Shown here: one piece after another, positions 46,715 to 57,959 of the stretch
Layout of the letters: each line of letters begins with the position of its first letter
Position numbering within the stretch: the stretch's first letter is position 1
Source of the DNA: Antedon bifida
Lineage: Eukaryota > Echinodermata > Crinoidea > Comatulida > Antedonidae
Reading direction: 5' to 3'
NCBI GenBank assembly: GCA_963402885.1
Contig: OY727096.1
Span: forward strand, 15,171,820 to 15,235,819
DNA length: 64,000 nt
The notes under the pieces: generated by a model
The model's input: only the letters and a program-made list of their open reading frames with translations
Database searches by the model: none
What the model was told of the DNA's origin: nothing
Program-made: the position numbers and the translations under genes

Positions 46715-48810
46715 TTAGTAGTTGAATATTTTAATTTTGCTGTCATTGAAATTAGCTATAGCAATTCTACGTGGGTTTGATGAAATGATACATAACTGGT
46801 CAGGATTATTAATCCCATCTTTTTTCTGATCAATTCTTTTGATAAAATGTCCATCACTACTGAATAGTTGTAGTTTGTGTTTACTTGATACAATGATGTT
46901 GTCATCCTCATCAACTACAACTCCACATGGTGAAATCACCATACCATCTTCATCAACTATATTGATAAGTGTTTCAAATGATTTGTCTTCATTATCATAT
47001 ATTACAACTTGTTCATTTTCATTATCTGCTACAAGCACTCTCCCAGTTTTTGCAAGTGTTACATCATAGTAGCCATTTTCTACTTCTTCTTGTGATCCTA
47101 TCTTCATCAGTTCCTTGCCACTATTGATGTCAAACATGAACACACATTCAGTGTTCCATTCTGCTACATAAATAACATTTGTTTCCTCATCTATGTAAAT
47201 ACCTTGTGGATCATTCAATATATCCTTACCAATGGATCTGATCACATGACCATTCATACATTACCACTGAATGCTATGTTGTTATTCTTCATTTTGTGCA
47301 TTCTGTTAACTCTGGCACCTTCTGGTAGTGTAATCTTGCCTATGTGTTTTCCTGATTGTTTGTACTTGTGAATTTCATTTGTGTAAAATGAAACTAGCAA
47401 GCAATCATCATTACACTTTACTACTCCTCTAGGGTTTCCATCAACTTTAAAATCATTTATCAGTCCTTTCTTCTCTACTTTGATAGTAAATGGTGATTGT
47501 TTGATTGGTTTCCCATTGAAATACACATTTAATGTAAAGTTTCCTGGATTCTTGAATATTCCTCTTATAACATACTCATTATCTTCTTTAACAAGATCAA
47601 TGTTGGTTTCTCCTTTTAAATGTGTAAATGTTGCTGTAATAAGGTGATTAGGACCATCTTGATGTTTTTGTCTTATTTTTGCAACAAATGTTTCACCTTG
47701 GATGACATATTCAGGTACCTTTACATTAATTTGAGTTACAATTCCAATTTTGTGTTTGTTTAAACAATCAAGTTGATGTTTGTTTCCAGAAAATGTAATT
47801 TGCCCATTGTCATTTTGTTTAATTTCTTCAGAATTATCCATTTGATCCTTCAGTATGTTCAATGCAATCTCACTTGACATCATAGCAGTTGCTGGCTCAC
47901 TCTGTATTAACTGATTAAGGAAACTTACATTTGTATTTAGTTCAGCAGTGATTGTTCTTAATTTCTCCATTTCTACATCATTTATTTTCTTTTCATCTTC
48001 ATAAATTGTGTCAACTTTTTTTTTCATTTTATCTCCCTTTTTCTGGATTATTTGTATCGTTTCTTGAACTTGATTATCAATATCCTTGGTACTTGTTTCT
48101 TTACTTTCTTTTAGTTTTTCAGCATTCTCTGTGAGTGCCTTGAGTCTATTTTCTAGTTTAGCTTTGTAGTGATGGGCTGCGGATTTCAGTTGTTGTGCAT
48201 ATCCATTAAAAGATGTGAATGCTTTTACAATTTCTATTGGTTTGTGATCTATTGCAGGATGTGTTATTATGGCACATTGCATGCATATTGGTTCTTTACA
48301 TTTTGTACAGTATAGCTCTAGTGGTTTGTTGTGAGAAGAACACAATGGTGGATTTAATGCTGCAAGTTGTTGTGGCGTCATTGATTGCACTTCCTCTGCA
48401 GCAAGTATCGTATGACTTGCTAACATTGGAAATTTGTTATGCTGCTTACTACATGTGAAACACAAGTAATGTCTGCATTCTTTACAGTAATGTATTGCCT
48501 GTTCTGTTGTTCCACAAACACATTTTATGTTATCTTTCTTCTGAAATTTGTCAATGTTTTCTAACATGTTGTTTAGAAATGTATTTGGTGAAAGCTTCTT
48601 AAGCCCGCCATCTGGAATAGGATATGATTTGCAACACATTGGACATGTTAGTTTGCCATTGTTTGTTTTTACCCAGTTCTCTAAACATGACAAGCAAAAG
48701 CTATGTAGACATTGAAGACTTTTAGGATCTTGAAACCTTTCCTGGCAAATGGCACATACTAAGTCCTCATCAACATCTTGAAGAAACTGATTTAATTTGC
48801 TTGTAGCCAT
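46715..48810 (-). pseudogene. TRIM2/3-like RING/B-box/filamin/NHL gene, copy A, frameshifted
   Basis: Start MATSKLNQFL at 48810. RING finger at about residues 18-60 (CAICQERF through CPMCCKSY), B-box 1 (CVCGTTEQAIHYC), B-box 2 (CSSHNKPLELYC), coiled coil about 205-330, then a filamin-type Ig repeat. The first frame stops at 47254 after NNIAFSGNV. The rest of the NHL propeller (180 codons, 46715-47257) is in another frame. Against copy C, 19 bases are missing near 47258-47276, which removes about six residues and shifts the frame. The stop TGA and the next ATG overlap as ATGA. Without re-initiation this copy yields a RING/B-box/filamin protein lacking most NHL repeats. A 5' UTR acceptor lies just upstream (about 48816). 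Confidence 0.88.
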
Positions 48811-48921
48811 TTTATCTGTAAAATAGTAAATCGGGTAATATTATGTGGTCATGTGGTGTAATGGACTGTCCGACAATACTTAACATTCAGTTGTTTTGTT
48901 GAGATGAGACGGTATGAATTA

Positions 48922-49836
48922 GGGTGTCTAGAAAACTCAGATCTCAGTCTGAGTTTTCTAGATCTAGAAAAGTCAGATATCTGAGTTTTCTAGATCTAGA
49001 AAACTCAGATATCAAAATCTGGGTTTTCTAGTTCCAAAATGGAACTAGAAAACTCAGATCATCATGTGATTGGTTGGTAGGTCATTTGGATCATTCCATT
49101 ATTAATCAGAAGGTAGGTCATTTGAAATACTAGTACTAGTAGGGTATTATTAAAACTGATTACTGTGTACGTTTTCTTACTAATATTGTAACATGTAGAA
49201 GCGGCCTACGGCTTAAATAATAAAGAAAATACAGTGCACGTTACCGTTAAAATGTAGGTTTAAAAATTAGGTATGTACGAGTTGGTGTGGGTACGAGTTG
49301 GTTGAGGTACGAGTTAGCCAAGTTGGGAATAGGTACGAGTTATTTTGGGTACGAGTTGACCACTTCTAGCCTAGTAGGGCCAAGCCTACTCTTCGCGATA
49401 CATCACGATAACGCCCACACGTTGAGCCTTGAATTGAGTTTGCTTAGCTAGGCTAGGCCTAAATGCTAAGCCTACATTTTAAAAGGTGTATACTGTATTT
49501 CTTTATGATTTAAGTCGTAGGCTGCTACTACAAGTTACAATAATTATTATTATTAGCATGGAGGTTATACCTCCATGTTATTAGTAAGAAAACGTATAAT
49601 ACTGTAGTATTTCAAACAAGCTACCCTCTATTAATAATGGAACGATCCATTTGATGATCTGGGTTTTCTAGTTCCATTTTGGAACTAGAAAACTCAGATA
49701 TTGATATCTGAGTTTTCTAGATCTAGAAAAGTCAGATATCTGAGTTTTCTAGATCTAGAAAACTCAGATATAAGATCTAGAAAACTCAGATATATCTGAG
49801 ATCTGAGTTTTCTAGATCTGAGTTTTCTAGACACCC
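48922..49836. mobile_element. Foldback element FB5 with 'CTAGAAAACTCAGATAT' arms
   Basis: 915 bp. Ends GGGTGTCTAGAAAACTCAG and its inverse, flanked by TATGAATTA (9 bp) at 48913-48921 and 49837-49845. Arms are repeats of self-complementary units such as CTGAGTTTTCTAGATCTAGA. Inner arm ends TTCCAAAATGGAACTAG pair across the element. The centre carries five or six GGTACGAGTTG repeats (49270-49350). The end resembles FB1 (GGGGTGTGTAGAAA). It lies in the 5' intron of TRIM copy A. Confidence 0.88.
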
Positions 49837-50015
49837 TATGAATTACAGTAAAACTACTGTAGATCATTTAGTTTGTTATTAGAGAGCTTACTATTTGTGA
49901 TGAAAGACGACAGAAGAAGTATGTCATGTTTAATAATAATAATTTTAAGGGAAATACTTAAATATTTATTGAGTTAAGTGAATTATTTAATATTTAAGGG
50001 AAATATCTCACTTAA

Positions 50016-50282
50016 AGCCTGGTTTCCAATTAAATCGCTACAGCGTTTCCATTAAAATCGCTACACGCGCAGATGTCGCCGACGCAATCGGGAAGTCTCC
50101 CCGATTCATCGCAGTCAAATCGGCAAAGTTCAACCATGTTCAACTTTGCCGATTTTGTCGGCGATGAATCGTATACGCGTACCAAAGAATATTTAGCGCT
50201 CGCGTACTAGATCCCCGATATATTCTAGCGTTTCCATAGAATCGCTACGCTCTGTCGTGTAGCGATTTTATGGAAACCAGGC
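50016..50282. mobile_element. TTAA-type MITE, GCCTGGTTTCCA termini
   Basis: Left AGCCTGGTTTCCAATTAAAT and right TGGAAACCAGGC are inverse, flanked by TTAA (50012-50015 and 50283-50286). 267 bp. The interior is locally GC-richer with several ATCGCTAC repeats. Confidence 0.75.
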
Positions 50283-50432
50283 TTAAGTGTGATTGGTGAA
50301 TACGGCTACAAGAAACGACCAACAACACATAGATTGACCTGATCTAGGTAAATGTTTCTTGTTAAAATGGAAACAGATTCAAACAAATCCTGTTGTTGTA
50401 GTAACAACATAGAAACAACAAAATTAAATTAC

Positions 50433-50560
50433 CTTTGGAATTAATAACTCGACATGAATAGAAATTTATTGATTTACAAAATCCTACAGTATACACTATA
50501 ACGATATTCCTGTACACAACACCCAAGTGGGTTTTTCCAATCACTACTACTTCTTGTCAT
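50433..50560 (-). promoter_or_regulatory. Putative 5' UTR exon/promoter of TRIM copy A
   Basis: Conserved upstream block (GAATTAATAACT, CAAAATCCTACAG, CACTACT, TGTCATGTGATCTCTTTTGC) ending in a donor-like CCAAAG|GTAATT at 50431-50432. The same block, with a donor, precedes copies B (57491) and C (62181), and acceptors occur just before the MATSK start codons. The exon's 5' limit is not determined. Confidence 0.5.
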
Positions 50561-51621
50561 GTGATCTCTTTTGCTGGCAAACGTTTAACAACTCTGTAAT
50601 TGTCTTATAATAATAATAATTAGACACTATTTTAGGAATTTGATAAATAAATGTAAAAAAATATATGTAAAATTTAAACATTTTCCAGTAGGAAGCAAAA
50701 GTTGGTTGTAAGTGTGACAAGATCATTATTGAGATATTTGTATAGTAATGAGTCACAACTCACTTTTATTTAAACACAGTAAAGTGGTGCTCATCACAGT
50801 TAAATGGAGCCTCAGTTAACTTTGATTTAATAAACACAGTATAAAAGTGGTGCTCATTACAGTTAAATGGTGCATCAGTTAACTTTTATTTAATAAACAC
50901 AGTGAAGTGGTGCTCATCACAGTTAAATGGTGCCTCCTCAGTAACTTTTATTTAATAAACACAGTAAAGTGGTGCTCATTACAGTTAAATGGTGCCTCAG
51001 GTAACTTTTATTTAATAAACACAGTAAAGTGGTGCTCATCATAGTTAAATGGTGCCTCAGGTAACTTTTATTTAATAAACAGACAGTATAAAAGTGATGC
51101 TCATCACAGTTAAATGGAGCCTCAGTTAACTTTTATTTAATAAACACAGTAAAGTGGTGCTCATCACAGTTAAATGGTGCCTCAGTAACTTTTATTTAAT
51201 AAACACAGTAAAGTGGTGCTCATCACAGTTAAATGGAGCCTCACGTAACTTTTATTTAATAAACACAGTAAAGTGGTGCTCATCATAGTTAAATGGAGCC
51301 TCAGTTAACTTTTATTTAATAAACACAGTATAAAAGTGGTGCTCATCACAGTTAAATGGAGCCTCAGTTAACTTTTATTTAATAAACACAGTAAAGTGGT
51401 GCTCATCACAGTTAAATGGAGCCTCAGTTAACTTTTATTTAATAAACACAGTAAAGTGGTGCTCATCACAGTTAAATGGTGCCTCAGTAACTTTTATTTA
51501 ATAAACACAGTAAAGTGGTGCTCATCACAGTTAAATGGTGCCTCAGATAACTTTTATTTAATAAACACAGTAAAGTGGTGCTCATCACAGTTAAATGGTG
51601 CCTCAGATAACTTTTATTTAA

Positions 51622-51964
51622 AGATATATTTTCCCCCTAAAAAAATATTTTTTTTAATTATTTTGTTGAATATGTTATTTTAATGTCACATAATAGTTAT
51701 TCACTCACAAAAAATTGGGTCTGAAAAAAATTTATTTACCTGAGAAAAATGTAATTTAAAGCAAAAAATTGTCAAATTGTCTGGAAGACAATGAGTTTTT
51801 GGGTAATTTAACTGTTTATTTTGTCTTTTTATAGGTGAAATACATTTTTGCCCCCGTTTTTTTTCTTATGGAAGTGAACAACTTCATTAAAACTGCAAAA
51901 TGGCCTATTCAAAGTCCGATTTTAAATATCTTTATTTTTCATGATTTTGGGGGACAATACATCT
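51622..51964 (+). mobile_element. TTAA-MITE family 2 inserted in the array
   Basis: AGATATATTTTCCCCC to GGGGGACAATACATCT, with TTAA on both sides (51618-51621, 51965-51968). The array unit shows the empty site: TTTATTTAATAAACAC is split exactly at its TTAA. Confidence 0.92.
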
Positions 51965-52124
51965 TTAATAAACACAGTATAAAAGTGGTGCTCATCACAG
52001 TTAAATGGAGCCTCAGTTAACTTTTATTTAATAAACACAGTGAAGTGGTGCTCATCACAGTTAAATGGAGCCTCAGTTAACTTTTATTTAATAAACACAG
52101 TAAAGTGGTGCTCATCATAGTTAA

Positions 52125-52672
52125 AGATGTATTGTCCCTTGAAACACAAAAAAATGAAGGTCAAAATTTTCTAAATTTAAATTGGCCATATCAAAGTAAT
52201 ATTAAAGTTATTCACTTTAAGTCGACAATTCGAGCCAAAAACAACAAATTTACGTAATTAACAGGTAAATTAGTTTGATTACATTTCGTCTGGAAAATCG
52301 TCGCGAGCAAAAGTAAACAAAGATTTCAAACCACGAGTACGCATAAATGCATATGCTAATTAGGATTGTTTACAACTCGTCACGGTTGAGAAGGTATTTT
52401 CACACAGATCGTGAGGAAGTTTTATGATTATGCATACAGAGTAGCCAAACAAGCGCGTTTCACTATGGGGTATGTTTTGATCGAAAACTTTGACTGGAAG
52501 TCAGAGTTATTCTTTTAACAAAAAAAACGTCTGTATTTCAGTTAAATGATTTTTTTTTGGACAAATTTTTGGTGATAGTTAATAACTATTATGATACTTC
52601 AAAATGACCCACCTTTTTTCGAAATCTGTTATTTTTTATTTTTTTGGAATTAGTCAAAGGGACAATACATCT
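52125..52672 (+). mobile_element. TTAA-MITE family 1 inserted in the array
   Basis: AGATGTATTGTCCC to GGGACAATACATCT with TTAA on both sides (52121-52124, 52673-52676). The empty site is CACAGTTAAATGG in neighbouring units. 548 bp, homologous to 9903-10317 but with about 130 extra bases near the right end. Confidence 0.92.
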
Positions 52673-54189
52673 TTAAATGGTGCCTCAGTTAACTTTTATT
52701 TAATAAACACAGTATAAAAGTGATGCTCATCACAGTTAAATGGTGCCTCAGTTAACTTTTATTTAATAAACACAGTGAAGTGGTGCTCATCACAGTTAAA
52801 TGGTGCCTCAGTTAACTTTTATTTAATAAACACAGTAAAGTGGTGCTCATCACAGTTAAATGGAGCCTCAGTTAACTTTTATTTAATAAACACAGTATAA
52901 AAGTGGTGCTCATCACAGTTAAATGGTGCCTCAGTTAACTTTTATTTAATAAACACAGTATAAAAGTGATGCTCATCACAGTTAAATGGAGCCTCAGTTA
53001 ACTTTTATTTAATAAACAGACAGTATAAAAGTGATGCTCATCACAGTTAAATGGAGCCTCAGTTAACTTTTATTTAATAAACACAGTATAAAAGTGGTGC
53101 TCATCACAGTTAAATGGTGCCTCACGTAACTTTTATTTAATAAACACAGTAAAGTGGTGCTCATCACAGTTAAATGGAGCCTCAGTTAACTTTTATTTAA
53201 TAAACACAGTGAAGTGGTGCTCATTACAGTTAAATGGAGCCTCAGTTAACTTTTATTTAATAAACACAGTGAAGTGGTGCTCATCACAGTTAAATGGAGC
53301 CTCAGTTAACTTTTATTTAATAAACACAGTAAAGTGGTGCTCATCACAGTTAAATGGAGCCTCAGTTAACTTTTATTTAATAAACACAGTAAAGTGGTGC
53401 TCATCATAGTTAAATGGTGCATCAGTTAACTTTTATTTAATAAACACAGTGAAGTGGTGCTCATCACAGTTAAATGGAGCCTCAGTTAACTTTTATTTAA
53501 TAAACACAGTGAAGTGGTGCTCATCACAGTTAAATGGAGCCTCAGTTAACTTTTATTTAATAAACACAGTGAAGTGGTGCTCATCACAGTTAAATGGAGC
53601 CTCAGTTAACTTTTATTTAATAAAAACAGTGAAGTGGTGCTCATCACAGATAAATGGAGCCTCAGTTAACTTTTATTTAATAAACACAGTGAAGTAGTGC
53701 TCATCACAGTTAAATGGTGCCTCAGTTAACTTTTATTTAATAAACACAGTGAAGTGGTGCTCATTACAGTTAAATGGAGCCTCAGTTAACTTTTATTTAA
53801 TAAACACAGTGAAGTGGAGCCTCAGTTAACTTTTATTTAATAAACACAGTGAAGTGGTGCTCATCACAGTTAAATGGTAGTAACCTGGTATGCGCGGAGC
53901 GCTGAACATCCAGTGATTTGGCTCGAAGAAGGGCGAATTATTATTTATACGGCCTATCTGATAATATTATTATTATTAATGTAGGCTTATTGATGGAAAT
54001 TCTTCTGTTATTATTTAAACGACCTAAGGCCTAAGTGAATTTTATTGCCAAGGAATCATTAATTAGTTAATTATCTGTATATTATTCTTCGCAAGGTAAG
54101 GTGAATGCAACGCAACTATATACAGGCTTATTACATAAAGGAGGCCTAGCTACATGACCCAGTAGATATTCTACTTGTTGTTGGCTATA

Positions 54190-55695
54190 TAATGGAGTGG
54201 AGCTGTAGCTTGGTGGTTAACGTGCTTATTATTGCTTGATTTCAAAAAGGCTTATGATTTAATTGACCATAATATATTAATTGATAAGTTGTATAATTTA
54301 GGGGTCGAAGACCATCTAATCTCTTGGATCTATGCTTTTCTATGTGATAGAAAACAACGTGTTAAACTAGGCGATGAATTGTCCCCTTGGACAGTCGTTA
54401 AGGGTGGTATCCCCCAAGGATCCTGGTTGGGGCCCATGTTGTTTATCATCTTTGTCGACGATCTTCTGGATGGGGTGCCGTGCATGAAATACATGGACGA
54501 CACCTCCATCCATGAACGCGTCGGCAACGATGGGGCAACTGTACTCCAAACCACTCTTGACGAAACTGTCCAGTGGGCTAAGGATAACAATATGTACCTT
54601 AATATTAAGAAAACGAAAGAGATGAGAATTAGTTGTAAAAGGTCAAAGACTGCTTTTGAGCCACTCCATGTTGGAGATTGTAATCTGGAACGTGTTGACG
54701 AATTTAAACTTCTTGGTGTAATTATTTCTCATAATTTGTCATGGCAACCTCATATTGATCAAATGATTAGTAAATGTAATTCTAGAATGTACTTTCTCAA
54801 ACAGGTGCGGAGGGCAGGCCTGGATGCCCCCGCACTTGTCCAATTTTATACTAGTATCATTAGACCAATATTAGAATATGCGGCCCCAGTTTGGGGATCA
54901 AATATTACGAAGCAACAGAATCAACAACTTGAACAAATTCAGAGAAGGGCCTTTAAATGTATTTTTCCGCATGCTACTTATTCCGATGCCCGCAGCTTCC
55001 TTGGTTTTTCTACCTTAGAAGACCGCCGTGTTCGACTGTGCAAGGATTTTTTTGTTAAAATCAAAGACCCCAGTCACAGATTGAATCATTTGTTACCGGA
55101 GGCTCCTTCTGCTGCTTATAATCTTAGAAGACTCCGTGAGTTCTGTATCCCTAGAGTTAAAACTAACCGTTCAAAAACGTTTATTATTAATCACGGATTA
55201 TTCCAAAAATGGTAAACATTTTGTGTTATGTTTCCGCGACCTTCCGTACCTTTGTGTGTAAATATTATTGAAAATTTTTGAAGTTTTTAACTTTTTTTAA
55301 ATTTGTAAACATTTTTAATACTTTTAAATTTTTATCCTGCAGGCCTATGTCTTTAACTATTTGAATTTTATATTTATTGTTTTTATAATAAGTGATTTTT
55401 TATTGTAATTTTGTTTTAATTTTTTGATTGTAGGTTCTACATTTCTGAATGTCTTTTATATTTGTATATTGCATTTTATTTTTCTGAGTGAAACGCTTTT
55501 GTTAAACTTCAATCTTTCGTTTGATTGCAATAAAGTTCTATTCGTATTCGTATTCGTTGCCTTCCAATCCCAAGGTCCCGGGTTCAATCCTGACCTAGTG
55601 CAGGGTTGTAACTCATGACTCTTTCAACTCCACTCCCTAAGACTCAAATGAGACTTAGTTTATAAGCACGATAAATTATTAAATAGTTTATCCAT
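54190..55695 (+). repeat. SINE-1 copy interrupted by a LINE
   Basis: The head GGAGTGGAGCTGTAGCTTGG with GTGGTTAACGTGCTTA lies at 54193-54230. Its continuation, TTGCCTTCCAATCCCAAGG with the B box GGGTTCAATCCTG and the body AACTCCACTCCCTAAGACT, resumes at about 55557. Intact copies (26115-26345) have these parts contiguous. Confidence 0.75.
54226..55557 (+). mobile_element. 5'-truncated non-LTR retrotransposon (CR1/L2/jockey-like)
   Basis: An open frame (54232-55215, 327 codons) begins inside the reverse transcriptase at motif A (DFKKAYDLIDH). It continues through GGIPQGSWLGPMLF and the catalytic KYMDDTSIH, then the usual C-terminal region (GAAPVWG-like AAPVWGSN, IQRRAFK). The N-terminal endonuclease and first RT motifs are missing. 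The 3' end has AATAAAGTTC and a short TATTCG repeat tail (about 55527-55556), as in CR1/L2-type LINEs. The catalytic box reads YMDD instead of the usual YADD. The frame is undamaged, suggesting recent insertion, but the element is not functional on its own. Confidence 0.85.
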
Positions 55696-56680
55696 CCTGT
55701 AATTGGCGAGGCACTCGCTGTTGGATGAGTATGAACTTGCGAAAATAATTTTTCCTTTAAAAAAAAAAAAACCTTGTCCCCTTAGGCTTCAAATATTAAA
55801 GTTTTATGTAAACCACAACGACTTCGCCGCCGTCCGTTGCCAGCCTATAATAAGTGACAGCGATGTAGCGTTATTTGCCATCAACAACGTTTTTTCGCCT
55901 CACTCGAATAAATTTTTCCGTTAGGATGCTTATTAATTGTAAATCGTAATTTGTAAATGTACACGCGTCCGACTAAGGAGAATTTATTATATGAATAGAC
56001 ATGCGCAGTAATTGTAATTACATACAAACTGCGCACGTGTATAGATGAAAATATCATGCAACAATAACAAACATGCTGCATAGACATTCCGACGCCGTAG
56101 TTCGTTTGTGGTATGTGTTACGATGTTTTCGTGAGTGAATAAGAAGCATATAAAACACAAACGAAAACTATTTATTATTTTATATTGTTTGTGATAAAAA
56201 ACTTTATCCAGACAGGCTGCATATGCTGATAATTGAAAGAGGCCCGACGCCGATCATACATGACTCGGCTGTGGCATATTGTCAACCATTGAATAGGCCT
56301 CCTATAGGCTATGGCCGTGGCGACTGGTATTGCGGTGAGGCTGCAGTAGATAGGCCTAACATATTTTAATGCGGTCATGTTTTATTTGTATTTTAATCAC
56401 AAATTTTGAATGAATAAAGATAAAAACAATGCAAGACAACAACCTATATATTTATTTGATGTACCTACCAACAAATTTAGCCATTTTCATGGTTTTTAAA
56501 ATTTTCTAAAGAATTTTCAATTTTGCGAAAAAAAATTGGCGACCTTTTGCAAATTTTGCGAAAGAAAATTTGACCTTAGCGTGAGCGTAGCCTAACCAAG
56601 AACATAATATAATGTGATCACAACCTTTGTATTTTGTAATGCATTTATTATCTATTTATTTTACCAACAGCAAACATAAA
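55696..56680. other. Intergenic, nothing recognised
   Basis: AT-rich with an (A)n run at about 55760 and GC-richer islands around 55820-56000 and 56200-56340. Short frames here are not supported by any similarity I recognise. Confidence 0.3.
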
Positions 56681-56990
56681 TCTGCCACTTACATTCTAGT
56701 ATAGAAACATGAAACATTCTTAAGAAATAAAACATTTGTATTGCAATTCCACTGTTTTATTATTGTTTTATTCAATAACAATCATTTTTTGTAAAGATAC
56801 AAATAATTTTGAAGATGCATCTGAATAGAATTATTGTAAGAAACACTACAGTTACAAATAAATCTATGTTTAAAATATCTTTTGTTTTGAACTTTGAAAA
56901 GAAAGACAAATTCATTACATAAATGTTGTATTTAAAGTGATGCAATAACAATGTAACTTATACATCTATTTTCTATGAATTATTTATTTG
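56680..56990 (-). repeat. 3' flank of TRIM copy B (duplicated block)
   Basis: GATGCATCTGAATAGAATTA with CACTACAGTTACAAATAAAT recurs at about 58815-58880 (flank of copy C), showing that the duplication unit includes several hundred bases downstream of each gene. Confidence 0.75.
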
Positions 56991-56999
56991 AGGACAAAT

Positions 57000-57290
57000 T
57001 TAGTAGTTAAATATTTTAATGTTGCTGTCATTGTTATTAGCTACAGCAACTCTATGTGGGTTTGATGAAATGATGCATAACTGCTCTGGATTATTAATTC
57101 CATCTTCTTCCTGATCAATTCTTTTGATAAAATGTCCATCACTACTGAATAGTTGTAGTTTGTGGTGACTTGATACAATGATGTTATCATCCTCATCAAC
57201 TACAACTCCACATGGATTCATCACCATACCATCTTCATCACCTTCATTGATGAGTACTGTAAATAACTTTTCTTCATTTGGACGTGTTTC
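57000..57290 (-). pseudogene. TRIM copy B, only the last NHL repeats remain
   Basis: The minus frame reads NEGDEDGMVMNPCGVVVDED through QLFSSDGHFIKRIDQ to DSNIKIFNY, the C-terminus of copies A, C and D. Just upstream (57285-57375) homology jumps to sequence that in copy C lies 5' of the gene (TTTTGATGGTTTAGGTC, CAGACCTAGGCAGGAGGTCG at about 61970-62035). So RING, B-boxes, coiled coil, filamin and the first NHL repeats have been deleted in one step. The 5' UTR-type block (57491-57640) is still present. Confidence 0.88.
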
Positions 57291-57490
57291 CTCTCTCCGT
57301 ACCTACTTTTGATGGTTTAGGTCTAGGTGACGACTAACGACAAATAGATTCACCAGACCTAGGCAGGAGGTCGTCGGTTATTGAAAATAAAAAGTGTTCT
57401 TGTTGAAATGCAAACAAATTCAAACAAATGCCTTTACTTTTACAGTACTATAGAAACAAAATAGAAATGAAAAATGATAATAATTATTAC

Positions 57491-57640
57491 CTTCCTTGAA
57501 ATTAATAACTAGACATGAATAGAAATTTATTGATTAACAAAATCCTACAGGTAGTTATACTTTAACGATAATCCTGTACACAACACCCATGCGTGGGTTT
57601 TTCCATTCACCACTACTTCCTGTCATGTGATCTCTTTTGC
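57491..57640 (-). promoter_or_regulatory. Putative 5' UTR exon/promoter of TRIM copy B
   Basis: Same conserved block and donor (AAGGAAG|GTAATA at 57489-57490) as copies A and C. Confidence 0.45.
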
Positions 57641-57959
57641 TGGCAAACGTACAACAACTCTGTAATTGTCTTATAATAATTGTAATTAAACATTATTGTA
57701 GGAATTTGATAAATAAATGTAAAATATCTTAAACATGTAAACAATTTATTATCTTTTCCAGCAATGAAACAAAAGTTGGTTGTAAGTGTGACAAGATCAG
57801 TATTGAGATATTTGTATACTGTAGTAATGAGTCACATGATGATTTCAAAATCAGTGATGCAGAACACTGCACTTTATGATGTTCCAAATGTATTTCAAAA
57901 TTGGTGATCCAGAAAAAGAAAGGAAGCAATGTTATATTGTTGTTATAATCTCCTGGATG

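Larger units (their letters stand above)
50757..53877 (+). repeat. ~60-bp tandem repeat array in the TRIM cluster
   Basis: More than 40 copies of a ~60-bp unit: GTGGTGCTCATCACAGTTAA, ATGG(A/T)GCCTCAGTTAACT, TTTATTTAATAAACACAGTA. Variants cluster: AGTATAAAAGTG units are 5 bp longer, and AGTGAAG is commonest at the right end. The array begins exactly where homology to the upstream sequence of copies B and C ends (after TAATGAGTCACA). Two TTAA-MITEs interrupt it. Because 60 is a multiple of three, open frames repeating VKWCSSQLNGAS appear; they are not taken as genes. Confidence 0.95.

Noticed and set aside
53209-53697. Long open plus frames repeating VKWCSSQLNGAS
   Set aside because: They follow from the ~60-bp repeat length being a multiple of three; no start context or similarity, and units vary freely at both silent and replacement positions.
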